Shown here: positions 9,053-17,591 of the stretch, piece by piece | How the letters are laid out: each line of letters begins with the position of its first letter | Numbering within the stretch: position 1 is the first letter of the stretch | DNA from: Actinospica durhamensis | Lineage (GTDB): Bacteria; Actinomycetota; Actinomycetes; Streptomycetales; Catenulisporaceae | Length of the DNA stretch: 53,354 nt | Assembly: GCF_018139695.1 (NCBI RefSeq) | Contig: NZ_JAGSOG010000026.1 | Span: 1-53,354 of the forward strand | Reading direction: 5' to 3' | Notes under the pieces: model-generated | What the model was told of the DNA's origin: nothing | Database searches by the model: none | Seen by the model: the letters and a program-made list of their open reading frames with translations, nothing else | Made by a program: the position numbers and the translations under genes

Positions 9053-9099
9053 GAATAACGCGACGGTCGACACACCGAGGAGGCCAGCGCAGCGGCCTG

Positions 9100-9840
9100 G
9101 CGAACCTGTCGGAGATCTTGTTGCAGAGCGGTGACGTGTCGATCCGCAGGTGACTGCGCGCTCGCGGCGATCGTGGTCGGCGTGCGTAAATCAGGGGTAT
9201 GAGGAACTGTTCCCGCAGTTCGCTTCGGCGCGTGTCATGGCCATAGAGGTTCGCTCCGAGCTGGTGGTGTTCGCCGTAGCCTCAGACTGTCCGACTGCTG
9301 CATGCGTAAGGTGCGGCACGGATTCGTCCAGGACGCACGGCGGCTACCAGCGGACGCTGGCCGACGCGCCGAGTGCCGGTCGGCGGGTGCGGCTGGAGGT
9401 CGCCATTCGGCGGTTTCGCTGCGTTGACCCGGACTGTCCCGCGGTGACGTTCGCCCAGCAGATACCCGGCCTGACCACACCGTACGCGCGGCGCACTGCC
9501 GTTCTGACCAGCGCGCTCACTGCTATAGCGCTGTCGCTGGCCGGGCGCGCGGGATCGCGCCTGGCCGCAGCGCTGGGCATGAGGGTCGGCCGGGACCTGC
9601 TGCTCGCGCTCATCCGTGCGCAGCCCGACCCGCAGATCCCCGAACTGAGTGAGTTGGGTATCGACGACTTCGCCATGCGCGAGCTGACCGCCACCCAAGC
9701 CGACGACCTCTACGAGTTGGTCACCGAGCGCGCCGCCCTCGGCGGATCGATGATCCTGACCTCCAACCGGGCGCCGGTCAAAGCGCACATGTTCGGGCGA
9801 ACTTGTGCGAGGTGCTGCCGAAACGAGGCGGGTTCGGCCT
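9100..9840 (+). pseudogene. Chimeric relic: ISL3 transposase N-terminus fused to IstB C-terminus
   Basis: The open frame starts near 9150 (a natural start may be GTG at about 9184) and reads through the N-terminal half of a second, diverged ISL3 transposase: CVRCGTDSSRTHGGYQRTL, FRCVDPDC, then LGIDDFA near 9655-9672. It switches there, in frame, to the C-terminal part of an IstB helper ATPase: MRELTATQADDLYELVTERA and MILTSNRAPV. A short KAHMFGR that could be ISL3 C-terminus follows, and then unrelated sequence. The join falls on DDFA, a word shared by both parents. The catalytic core is incomplete, so this is not a working transposase. An imperfect copy of the IS end (AGATCTTGTTGC at 9113-9124) lies just upstream. 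Confidence 0.75.
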
Positions 9841-9850
9841 GGCGCGGCGG

Positions 9851-10390
9851 CTATCCGATGTTGATTGCGAAGGTGGAGGTGCTTCCGTCGTTTGCGGTGA
9901 GGGTGACAGGGCCGAACGTGATGATCGCGAAGGCGGCGCCCGACGGGCCGCGGTAGAAGCCTGTGGCCTCGGTTATCCGTAGTGCGAGCGCGGAGAGCGT
10001 ATCGGCCTTCTGATCGTCGGCGGCGATCGTCGGCTCGGCGAGCGTGTGGTGTCCACGGGCTTGGGCCCAGTCGCGGATCTCGCCCGAGGCCCGGCTCATT
10101 TCGGGGAGGATGCTTGGGTTGGCCCAGGCCCACATCCACGAGCCCGAGCTGCGGTTGTAGCTGGCCAGGATCTGGGCCGGTGCGGTCGCGGACTTGTCCG
10201 GGAAGGTCCAGGTGATCAAGCCTGTCTGCTGGTCGAGGCCCCAGCGGTCCGCGGTGCCCAGGCCCCATGACCGATGCGCCTGCGCCAGTTGCGGGATCAT
10301 GTCCTGGCCTTGAAGCAGCAGGGTGCTCAGCTCGGAGTGATCAGCTATTGGTGTTTGGTTATCCGGCTCGGCCTTCTCGAACAGTCCCAT
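9851..10390 (-). CDS. DUF6882-like protein
   Basis: 179-residue soluble protein with the pattern HRSWGLGTADRWGLDQQTG, LITWTFPD, ASYNRSSGSWMWAWANPSI and a closing strand pair ITFGPVTLTAND. This resembles DUF6882, a family of unknown function common in actinobacteria. No signal peptide or catalytic motif is visible. The frame is intact with an ATG start. It lies as cargo between the chimeric relic and the truncated integrase inside the ISL3 composite element. Confidence 0.65.
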   Translation of the reverse strand: MGLFEKAEPDNQTPIADHSELSTLLLQGQDMIPQLAQAHRSWGLGTADRWGLDQQTGLITWTFPDKSATAPAQILASYNRSSGSWMWAWANPSILPEMSRASGEIRDWAQARGHHTLAEPTIAADDQKADTLSALALRITEATGFYRGPSGAAFAIITFGPVTLTANDGSTSTFAINIG

Positions 10391-10439
10391 GGCGCGCAGT
10401 CTGGCAGACGGCGTTCCTTGCTCTGTGCACGGGTCTCGG

Positions 10440-11356
10440 CTAGAGATCTGCGAGCCTGGCGTCGTCGACGCGGTCGGACAGGTAGAGCATGACGCCCTGC
10501 GGGTCCATGCCGAACGCGGCGGCGACGAGCTTGGGATCCATGGTGTTGACCAGCTCGAGTAGCCGGGTGTTACGGATGGTGCGGGGCGCGATGCCGCAGC
10601 CGTCCAGGACGTGGCTCAGATAGGCGGCCGATGCCGGGGATCGTCCGGCCTTGGTGTCCCGGGTGACGATCACGTGTGGGTTGTCGGTGCGCTGCTCGGC
10701 ACGGTGCTCCAACGCTTTCTGCAGCACCTGCCAACTCGCCGGGTCCAACGGCACAGGCAGCGGTCGCTCGCCGAGCCGGACGTTGTGGCCTGCGGTGTCG
10801 ATGCGGTCGAGGGTCAGTAGTCTGCCTTCTTGGCTCGAGGCTCCGTGCAGCAGAGCGAGCATCCCGACCAGGCACTCGTGCGGGTGGGCCTGCACATCGC
10901 GGGTCCAGCGGCGAAACAGATCACGCTGCTGGCCGATGGTCAGGGCGTGGCCGCGGAAGCCGCGCGGCTCTTTGGCCGAGAGCCCACGTGTCGGGTCGAT
11001 CATGACCAGGCGACGATCGCGGGCGTGGGCAAAGAACTGCCGCAGCACCCCGAGGCGACGCTTGCGGCTCTTGGGCGGATCGGACAAGAACGCCTCGACG
11101 TCGGTGACATCGACCAGCGACCAGTCGGTATTACCCCGGCTGATCAGCAGCGTGGCGAAGTCACGGACGGTGGCCAGCGCGTGCTCGATGGTGTTGTCGC
11201 TTCGCGGGCGGGTGCCGGCGCACCGGGCCCGGGCCCTGGCAGCGAGCATCGCCTCGCAGAACGAGGCGACAGCCGGGCGCAGCGGCTGCGGAACTGCCTC
11301 GACACGCCGAGCTCGACGCCCCGCGGCGAGGCGTTCGTTCTGGTCAGTAGGCAGGG
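10440..11356 (-). pseudogene. Truncated tyrosine-recombinase-like integrase
   Basis: About 305 codons of a phage-integrase-like protein. They comprise a core-binding domain (NTIEHALATVRDFATLLISR, RRLGVLRQFFAHARDRRLV) and a catalytic-like domain ending in GMDPQGVMLYLSD, where the Tyr is in the expected place. The first catalytic Arg is not evident (LLHGASSQEG where TGLRxGE is usual) and the HxxR box reads PRTIRNTR. The 5' end is cut at about 11357 by the inverted IS copy. The frame continues through that copy only as antisense reading, so the first part of the gene is lost. Either a degenerate integrase or a member of a divergent recombinase group. Confidence 0.6.
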
Positions 11357-11357
11357 C

Positions 11358-11798
11358 GCCGAACACTACGCCGCCGCCGGCCACGACGAAACCGCCGAGG
11401 AACTCTTCCGCGCCGCCCTCGAAGACGGCGGCCACGTCGCAGGCAGCGTCCACGGCTACTACGCCGAGTTCCTCTTCACCCGAGACCGGCCCGACGAGGC
11501 CTTCGCCCAGATCGACGCAGCCCGCAAGCAGCGCCCCGACGACCCGGACGTGTTCGTCATCATCGGCGAGACCCTCGACGCCCACGACCACCACCACGAG
11601 GCCGCCCGCTGGCTGACCACCGGCCTGGTCCGCTACTACGGCGATCTAGCCGAGATCACCGCCGACGACCTCGAAGACGACCCCGACGGCCGAATCATGG
11701 CCGCCGACCGCCTCCGCGCCCGACGAAACGCCGGACTGGACCCCGACCACATCGACAACCTCATCGCCCCCATCATCGAGAACACCGACGAACCCTGA
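11358..11798 (+). pseudogene. 5'-truncated second copy of the TPR passenger gene
   Basis: Encodes the last three quarters of the TPR protein found at 6716-7300, with changes such as GSVHGYY for GSLHGYY and DEAFAQ for DEALAQ. It lacks the first ~45 codons and its own start. An open frame from 10830 runs into it, but that upstream part is antisense to the integrase. Confidence 0.75.
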
Positions 11799-11799
11799 C

Positions 11800-11834
11800 C
11801 CCGACGGCACCGCAACAAGATCTGCGTGAGAGCC
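11800..11834. repeat. ISL3 terminal inverted repeat (right outer end)
   Basis: Third copy of the ISL3 end, reading CGGCACCGCAACAAGATCTG and finishing GCGTGAGAGCC at 11834. It belongs to the inverted partial IS copy and borders the target duplication. Confidence 0.85.
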
Positions 11835-11842
11835 CGTAATCC
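11835..11842. repeat. Right target-site duplication of the ISL3 composite element
   Basis: CGTAATCC directly follows the right inverted repeat ending at 11834 and matches 6672-6679. The same word recurs in a short local direct repeat just downstream (GGCGTAATCCACCAGG near 11855). Confidence 0.85.
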
Positions 11843-12400
11843 ACCAGGGCTTGGTCGGCGTAATCCACCAGGCTCGATCCGTGCGTGAGTCTGCCAGCAG
11901 ATCTCGAAGGTGCGGGTACTGAAGTAGGGGGAGAGTGAGGACACCAAGCCGGTGTGCCAGGCTGATTCGAGAACGGCGTGCGGCATTCGCTGGGGCTCCC
12001 TCCAGCCGCGGCGGCACAAACGCGTGTAGGCACGGGCGCGCCAATCCCCCTCGGAACCGATGACGGTAAGAGCGCGACGCGGACGCACGTTGCTGGTCAG
12101 CGAACGGTAGCTCAGGGCCTCAGGCTGCTGCTCCCCAGGGACTCCTCCAATCTCCGCCGCGACGATACCGCCAACCACCTCGACAGGCCCGCCGCCCATG
12201 TGGTGGCGCGCGTTCGTCGGGTCGCAGCCCCGGACTCTTGGTGGGCTGACCGCCGACCTCCCAGACACGTCGCGTGGCCTCTGTCTCAGAACCGGTGTGT
12301 CGCCGCGGGCAGGCGGCGTAGGTTCGCGCTCTCGTGGACTTGCGCAATCGCGCGAGAGTTTGCCCGCCGCCATGCATGGCGTTGTAGATCGGTTGCCGCG
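11843..12400. other. Region right of the transposon; possible disrupted minus-strand gene
   Basis: No confident gene. The minus strand has an open frame from 12373 leftwards that reads protein-like near the transposon (GDWRARAYTRLCRRGW, SAWHTGLVSSLSPYFSTR) with high GC at third positions. If the transposon and one target copy are removed, the frame continues into 6671-6640 and stops after about a dozen codons. This is compatible with an insertion near the 3' end of a small unknown gene. I recognise no family. Confidence 0.25.
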
Positions 12401-15400
12401 TCAGCCGCGGCACTCGTCGCAGCGCACTGCCGGACGGCCCCGGCCGACCGGCGCCGGGAGCGGACCGCCACAGTCCCGGCACAGCCGCTCGCCGGCGTCC
12501 CTGCGGGACCCGGATTCAGGCTCCGCTTGGACCCGAGGCCTGGGCACGAACACCGAAAGTTCGTGCACATGACACCGCCCCATCGGCAGAACCGACGCCG
12601 CCAGGTCGACGAGGTGTTGGTGGTGGGTGAACATGATCACCTGGAACCGGTCGGCCATCTCGTCCAAGACGGCCAGCCCGGCCTCGGTCCGGATGTCGTC
12701 GAACGTCATGAACACGTCGTCGAGCAGAAGGGGCATCGCACGACCGGCCTCGGCGTAGCGGTCCAGTGACGCCAGCCGCAGCGCCAGGTAGAGCTGGTCG
12801 CGGGTGCCTTCGCTTAGCGCGGCGACTTCGACGTCAGTGCCGTCGGCGCGGCGTGCCCGGAACACCATGGCGCCCTTGGCGTCGGTGTCGGTGACGAACT
12901 CGCGGAACCGTCCGCCGGTCAGCCAGCCGAAGACCTGCTGTGCTCTGGTCAGGACTGGGTGCTGATTGGCCTCCCGGTAGTCCTCCATACACTGCACGAG
13001 GATGCTCCGGGCCACGTGCAGCCGCAGGTAGTCCTCGGAGTCCTCCACGACGGCCGCGAGTTCCTCGGCGGCGGTCTCGGACGCCTCGGCCGCGCGCCCT
13101 GAGCCGTCCATCGCGTTGAGGTCGACCTCCAGTTCGGCCAGCGCCTTGATCTGCGACTTGAGCTCGGCGTCGTGATGGTCGACGGAAGCCTGCGCGTCGA
13201 TAATCCAGGCCCGCAGACGGTCCGGGTCGTCTTCCCACTCGGCAGCCTCCACGCGCAGCGTCGGCAACGGAACGCTGGTGAAGTCGGCCAGTGTGGAGAC
13301 GTCGGTCCCGATCCGGCCGTCCAGCCCGTCGACGGCGGCAGTCCGCTCGACGGCCCGGCCCAGCGCCTCCTCGTCGTCGACGCCGGATTCGGCGATCAGT
13401 GCCGCGAGCGCTCGCTCGAAGCCGAGCCGCGAACCATCGGCCTCGGCGAACTCCTCATCGGCCTGAGCCAGCCGCGCCGCCAAATCCGACTGCCGGTCTG
13501 CCAGCGCGCGGTGCTCGATCAACGCCTTACGCAGCGACGCGACATCGGCGTAGCGGCGGGCGCGGTCGGCCAACGCCGGACGGCCGCACGCATCGAGAAC
13601 GCCAACGAGGTTGTCGGTGAAAGCCTGCACGCGTTCGTCCGCAGCCCGTACGGTGTGCTCGGCCTCGTCGGCTTCGGCGCGTTTGCGGGCGATCTCGTCA
13701 TAGGCCGCGATCGTGGCGGACACCCCGGCCGGGTCGCCGGTGAGCTGGTTGTCGGCGAGGAATCGCTCCCAGCCTCGATCCCACCCGTCGCGGCGGGCCC
13801 GGCAGTCGGCGAGGTCCTGGTCGGCCGACGCCAGCTCGGCATGGGCGTCGGCGATCTTGCCCTCTCGCTTCTCGCGCGCGCGGAGCGCGGCGAGCGTGGT
13901 CTCGTGCCGCTGCTCGAGCAGGACCAGCAGCTCGCCGAGGTCGGCTTCGACCGGCACGTCGTCCGCTGCCAACGGCGTCCCCGGCAGGGCCGCACGGATC
14001 TTGCCCGCCCACCGCACGGCTGCTGCGACGTCCAGGTCCAGGGCAGCGAGGTCCTCGTCGATCTCTTCGTACAGGCTGCGCAGGTTGTCGACCGCCGCCA
14101 GCACCGCTGGCGCAGCTGACGGCTCCGGGACCGCCAGACCAGAGGCCGCCCATAGCAACGCCCACCGCTCCTCGATCGCGGCCCGCTCCTCGGCCTGCTG
14201 ACCGGCCGCGGTCTCGGCGCGGGCCAGCAGCCGCTGGTCGGCGTCGATGTCGATCTCAAGCTGGAGGCGCTCGGCGACCCGCTGCGAGTCGCGCCGCATG
14301 CGGTCGGCGATGTCGTCCGCTGCGGCGACGGCCGCCGCGTATTCCGCCGACGCCCCTGCCTTCAGTGGCGTCATAGGCGACTGCGTCAGGGCGGCGGCGA
14401 TGTCGGCCCACAGCCGGTCCCGCTGCTGACGGCTCGTCTCCAGCAGGCCCTCGGTCGGCGGCGGGTCGACGGCCAGCAGAGCAGCGTGCTTGCGACGGTT
14501 GGCGTCGAGCGTAGAGGTCAGGTCCTCGATCCGCTGCCGGACCCGGCCGGCGTCGTCCGCTGCCGCTTCCAAACGTGCACGGTGGTCGGCGACCTGCTCC
14601 GGCCCGGGCAGCGTCGCGGTCTCGACGCCGGACGGCAGTCCGTGCCGCGCAGCGTGGCCCTCAGCCTTCTTCCGCGAGGCCGCGAGCTGCTTGCGCTGAT
14701 CGGCGATGCGGTCGCCGAGACCCGCGGGGACCGCCTTGATCAGGATCTTGAGGTTTTCGGCCGACACACCGGACTCGCCGGTATCGGCCGGGACGGCGTT
14801 GAGTGCCTTGGCGTGGGCCTCCCGGCGCTTGCGGGCCTGCCGCTCGGCGGCCTCCAGCGCTGCCTCGAGCCGTGTCCTGGCCTCCTGGAGCCCGGCCACC
14901 TGCTCGGCAAGCCCCGGCCGCAGCACGACGTCGTCCGCGATGTCAGCCGTGTCCAGGTTGGCCGACACGCGGACCGCCGAGAGCAGCGCGTCGATCTCCC
15001 CGCGCAGGGCCAGTGCGTCAGCACGCCGGAGGGCCGCACGACCCTCCTCCTCCTGGACCGCCTGGCGTTCGTCGAACAGAGTCTCGATGGCCTCAGCCTG
15101 ATCGAGCAGCCGGGCGTCGTAGACGAGCGCGGGATCGGCCAATTGCGCCGCGATCCGGTCGCGCCGCGCCGCCGCGGCGCTCGCTGTCTCCTCGGCCTGC
15201 TGACGCCCGCCGCGCAGGTCGGCCAGCGTTTTCCCGATCTCGGCGCCGACCAGCGGCCCCGCCTCGAGCAGCCTCACCCTCGCAGCCTCGGCGTCCTCCA
15301 GCCGCCGCAGCACGGGCAGCGCCCGCTGCACGCGTTCCAGCCGGCTGAACTCCTGGCGCGCCCGCTTCAGTTCCTCCTCGATGCGGTCGCGCTGCTTGCG

Positions 15401-16039
15401 CGCGTGCGCCACCTCGGCGGCCTTCGCGTCGTACTTCTCAGGCTTGAGCGTCGCATCGCGGAAGCGCGCCCTTGCCTCGCGGTGCCGCACGATCCCGGCG
15501 TTGAGCTTCGGATTCTTGCCGCGTGCCTTGAACAGGTCTTCGATCGCCTTGTCCAGGGAGGCCAGGACGCCGGTCAGCCGCATTCCGGACTGTGACTCGA
15601 ACAGCGCGCGTGAGACGTTGCCCTGGCCGGCCAGCAGCGCCTCGCCACCGCGGCGCAAAGCGGCGTGGTCGATGGCGAAGGACTCAGTGAACTCCGAGCG
15701 CTCCATCCCTGACGTCAGCGCGGTCAGGATTCGCTGATCCAGCGGCGAACCGTCTGGCGTCGTCAGCGGGTTGTTGCGCCGTTTGTGCCGGACCGCCGCG
15801 GTGACCGAGCCGTCGGCGGCCCGCAGCCGGGCCGCGATTCGCAGGTCCGAATACTGGTGGACGAAGTCGTAGGAGGTCCGCTCGTCGATGCCGTACAGGA
15901 GCTCGGCGATGGCGTGGCGGATGGTGGACTTTCCGGCTTCGTTCGGTCCCACGACCAGGTGGACGCCACTGCCGGACAGGTTCAGGACCTGTCCGGTGAA
16001 GCAGCCGAACATGGCCAGGTCCAGTTCGTCGATCCTCAC
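12401..16039 (-). CDS. SbcC/Rad50-like (YhaN-type) AAA ATPase
   Basis: 1212-residue SMC-type DNA-repair ATPase. The N-terminal half-site has LDLAMFGCFTGQVLNL and Walker A VVGPNEAGKSTIRHA (about residues 29-43). Long coiled-coil arms rich in A, E, R and L follow. The C-terminal half has the signature-like ALSEGTRDQLYLALRLASLD and Walker B MPLLLDDVFMTFDD. After the D-loop region there is an unusual C-terminal extension with two CxxC pairs, CRDCGGPL and CDECRG, resembling a zinc ribbon. The GTG start overlaps the stop of the upstream nuclease gene as GTGA, so the pair form an SbcCD/Mre11-Rad50-like complex that processes DNA ends or hairpins. Its place among defence genes is suggestive, but a housekeeping repair role is equally possible. 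Confidence 0.88.
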   Translation of the reverse strand: MRIDELDLAMFGCFTGQVLNLSGSGVHLVVGPNEAGKSTIRHAIAELLYGIDERTSYDFVHQYSDLRIAARLRAADGSVTAAVRHKRRNNPLTTPDGSPLDQRILTALTSGMERSEFTESFAIDHAALRRGGEALLAGQGNVSRALFESQSGMRLTGVLASLDKAIEDLFKARGKNPKLNAGIVRHREARARFRDATLKPEKYDAKAAEVAHARKQRDRIEEELKRARQEFSRLERVQRALPVLRRLEDAEAARVRLLEAGPLVGAEIGKTLADLRGGRQQAEETASAAAARRDRIAAQLADPALVYDARLLDQAEAIETLFDERQAVQEEEGRAALRRADALALRGEIDALLSAVRVSANLDTADIADDVVLRPGLAEQVAGLQEARTRLEAALEAAERQARKRREAHAKALNAVPADTGESGVSAENLKILIKAVPAGLGDRIADQRKQLAASRKKAEGHAARHGLPSGVETATLPGPEQVADHRARLEAAADDAGRVRQRIEDLTSTLDANRRKHAALLAVDPPPTEGLLETSRQQRDRLWADIAAALTQSPMTPLKAGASAEYAAAVAAADDIADRMRRDSQRVAERLQLEIDIDADQRLLARAETAAGQQAEERAAIEERWALLWAASGLAVPEPSAAPAVLAAVDNLRSLYEEIDEDLAALDLDVAAAVRWAGKIRAALPGTPLAADDVPVEADLGELLVLLEQRHETTLAALRAREKREGKIADAHAELASADQDLADCRARRDGWDRGWERFLADNQLTGDPAGVSATIAAYDEIARKRAEADEAEHTVRAADERVQAFTDNLVGVLDACGRPALADRARRYADVASLRKALIEHRALADRQSDLAARLAQADEEFAEADGSRLGFERALAALIAESGVDDEEALGRAVERTAAVDGLDGRIGTDVSTLADFTSVPLPTLRVEAAEWEDDPDRLRAWIIDAQASVDHHDAELKSQIKALAELEVDLNAMDGSGRAAEASETAAEELAAVVEDSEDYLRLHVARSILVQCMEDYREANQHPVLTRAQQVFGWLTGGRFREFVTDTDAKGAMVFRARRADGTDVEVAALSEGTRDQLYLALRLASLDRYAEAGRAMPLLLDDVFMTFDDIRTEAGLAVLDEMADRFQVIMFTHHQHLVDLAASVLPMGRCHVHELSVFVPRPRVQAEPESGSRRDAGERLCRDCGGPLPAPVGRGRPAVRCDECRG

Positions 16040-17289
16040 CGCGAGCCCTCCTCAACCATCGCCACCAGCAGGTCTACCGCCTGATCGAACAGCACGGCCC
16101 GCCAACCGGCGTCGGTGACGTCCAGGGCGGTAGGACCCAGCGCCTCCGGCGGCAGACTGGCAGCCAGCGGCGAGCGCTCGACCAGCTTCCGGAGCGCGTC
16201 CTCGTCGGCGCGCAGGCCCGCCGCGGTCCGGCGCAGGTCGGCGACCGTCCCGAGGCCCTCGGCCAGGCCGGCCGCGTCAGTGCGGGCGGCAGACGGCTTG
16301 GTCGCGGGCCGGACCTTCTCGATCCAGACTTCGCCGAAGTCAGAGCCGAGGGCCCGTACCTCCGTGGTCAGGCGCACGTGGTCGTGCCAGAGTTCGAAGT
16401 GGGCGTCGCTGCTGCCGACGATGCTCACCCGCGCAGCAAGCAGTCGGCCCTCGGCGCGTTCGTGCGCACCGGCCAGCGCCGAGCGGACCTCGCCGAGTAC
16501 ATCGTCGAGGTCTGTGGCGTCGGAGGCGTCCACCTCCAGGTGCTCCCAGCGCACGACATCGAGGTCGCGGAAGTCGAGCGAAGCACGTCCGTCGCTTCCG
16601 ACGTCGATCAGGACGCAGCCCTTGCGGCCGGTCTCCTTGGCGTGGCGGCCCTGGACGTTGCCGGGGAAGACGACGTGTGGATCGGCCGCGACGACCTCGT
16701 GGGTGTGGACGTGCCCGAGCGCCCAGTAGTCGTAGCCCCGGGCTTGCAACTGCTCGACCGTGCACGGCGCGTACCTCGCATGACCCTCACGGCCGTTGAG
16801 TGCCGTGTGGAGGAGCCCTACATTGAACAGCCCCGCTCGCGGTGCCGGATAGTTCATCGCCAGGTTGTCCGTAACGTCGCGGACCGCGTAGCCCTGCCCG
16901 TGGACGGCCAGGCCCAGCGCCTCGTCCTCCAGCGTCTCGGCGTTGTGCTTGGAGAACTCGCGCACGTTCCCTGGCAGAGAGAGCTTGCGGGTGATCTGGC
17001 TGGCCGCGTCGTGGTTCCCCGAGACGAGGTAGACATTGACACCCGCCTCGCCGAGCCGCTGCATCTGGTTCCGGAAGAAGAGCCCGGTGTTGTAGTCCGG
17101 CCAGTCGCCGTCATAGATGTCCCCGGCCAGCAGGACCGCGTCGACACCCTGCGTGAGCGCCAGCTGGACCAGGTTGCCGACCGCATGCCGCGTGGCAGAC
17201 CTGATTGCCTCGACCGGCGCGCCGTCATAGGCGGATAGGCCTCGCAGCGGACTGTCCACATGGAGATCCGCAGCGTGAAGCAGCCTCAT
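16036..17289 (-). CDS. SbcD/Mre11-like metallophosphoesterase (YhaO-type)
   Basis: 417-residue calcineurin-like nuclease. All phosphoesterase motifs are visible near the N-terminus: LLHAADLHVDSPL (D and H ligands), LLAGDIYDGD, VSGNHDAA, and later LLHTAL and ALGHVHTHE. A C-terminal domain of about 170 residues probably contacts the partner ATPase. ATG at 17289 is preferred because the conserved first motif follows at once; ATG at 17301 is also possible. The stop overlaps the start of the SbcC-like gene by four bases. Together they should cleave single- or double-stranded DNA ends in an ATP-controlled way. Confidence 0.9.
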   Translation of the reverse strand: MRLLHAADLHVDSPLRGLSAYDGAPVEAIRSATRHAVGNLVQLALTQGVDAVLLAGDIYDGDWPDYNTGLFFRNQMQRLGEAGVNVYLVSGNHDAASQITRKLSLPGNVREFSKHNAETLEDEALGLAVHGQGYAVRDVTDNLAMNYPAPRAGLFNVGLLHTALNGREGHARYAPCTVEQLQARGYDYWALGHVHTHEVVAADPHVVFPGNVQGRHAKETGRKGCVLIDVGSDGRASLDFRDLDVVRWEHLEVDASDATDLDDVLGEVRSALAGAHERAEGRLLAARVSIVGSSDAHFELWHDHVRLTTEVRALGSDFGEVWIEKVRPATKPSAARTDAAGLAEGLGTVADLRRTAAGLRADEDALRKLVERSPLAASLPPEALGPTALDVTDAGWRAVLFDQAVDLLVAMVEEGSR

Positions 17290-17591
17290 TCGACACCTCA
17301 TCCGTTCGGGCGATGATCGACCAGGCTAACCGCTCGAAGCGGGATTCGAGATGCGTTTGGGAAAGCCCGTGCGATCGCACTCACGCCGTGCCAGGGCCGT
17401 GATCGCCCGCACCGGCCGTTACCCGTGCTTAAGCCTACGTATGCATGGCCTCTGCGCCGCCCTCGCCGGCTCGAGGCGACATCCTCCTCGATCTCTCTGT
17501 CCGAAAAGTCGTTTCGCCTGATCCGCCAGATTTGTAGAATGCTGATTTGGGAGCGTGCTCCCGGCAGATCTCTCGACGTCGGGAGCGGCCG
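17290..17591. other. Divergent promoter region
   Basis: About 300 bases lie between the leftward nuclease gene and the rightward membrane-protein operon. A -10-like TAGAAT occurs at 17535-17540, about 50 bases before the ATG at 17592; no strong -35 is evident. Otherwise I see nothing. Confidence 0.3.

Larger units (their letters stand above)
6680..11834. mobile_element. Composite ISL3-family transposon, 5,155 bases
   Basis: The element is bounded by inverted repeats starting GGCTCTCACGCAGATC at 6680 and ending with the reverse complement at 11834, with CGTAATCC duplicated outside both ends. From left to right it holds a complete ISL3-family IS (6680-9052), an ISL3/IstB relic, a DUF6882 gene, a truncated integrase gene and an inverted partial copy of the IS left end (11357-11834). 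The two outer arms (6680-7157 and 11357-11834) form a near-identical 478-base inverted repeat. The shared target duplication implies that the whole unit moved together. Confidence 0.82.
11357..11834 (+). mobile_element. Partial inverted copy of the ISL3 element left end
   Basis: 478 bases nearly identical to the reverse complement of 6680-7157. The copy begins at the TPR codons AEHYAAAGHDE, runs to the TPR stop (11798) and the terminal repeat, and ends exactly at the target duplication. It supplies the right-hand inverted repeat of the composite element but has no transposase. Confidence 0.85.

Noticed and set aside
6672-9060. The ISL3 element alone as an independent insertion
   Set aside because: The eight bases outside its own ends differ (CGTAATCC and GAATAACG); the duplication matches only when the composite is taken as a whole.
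10830-11798. 322-codon frame joining integrase antisense to the TPR copy
   Set aside because: Only the part from 11358 is real; the upstream part is antisense to the truncated integrase and is joined by chance.
11978-12769. 263-codon plus-strand frame
   Set aside because: It overlaps the 3' end of the SbcC-like gene and has shadow-like composition.
14486-15595. 369-codon plus-strand frame within the SbcC-like gene
   Set aside because: Shadow of the coiled-coil coding strand; Arg/Leu/Gln-rich with no domain.
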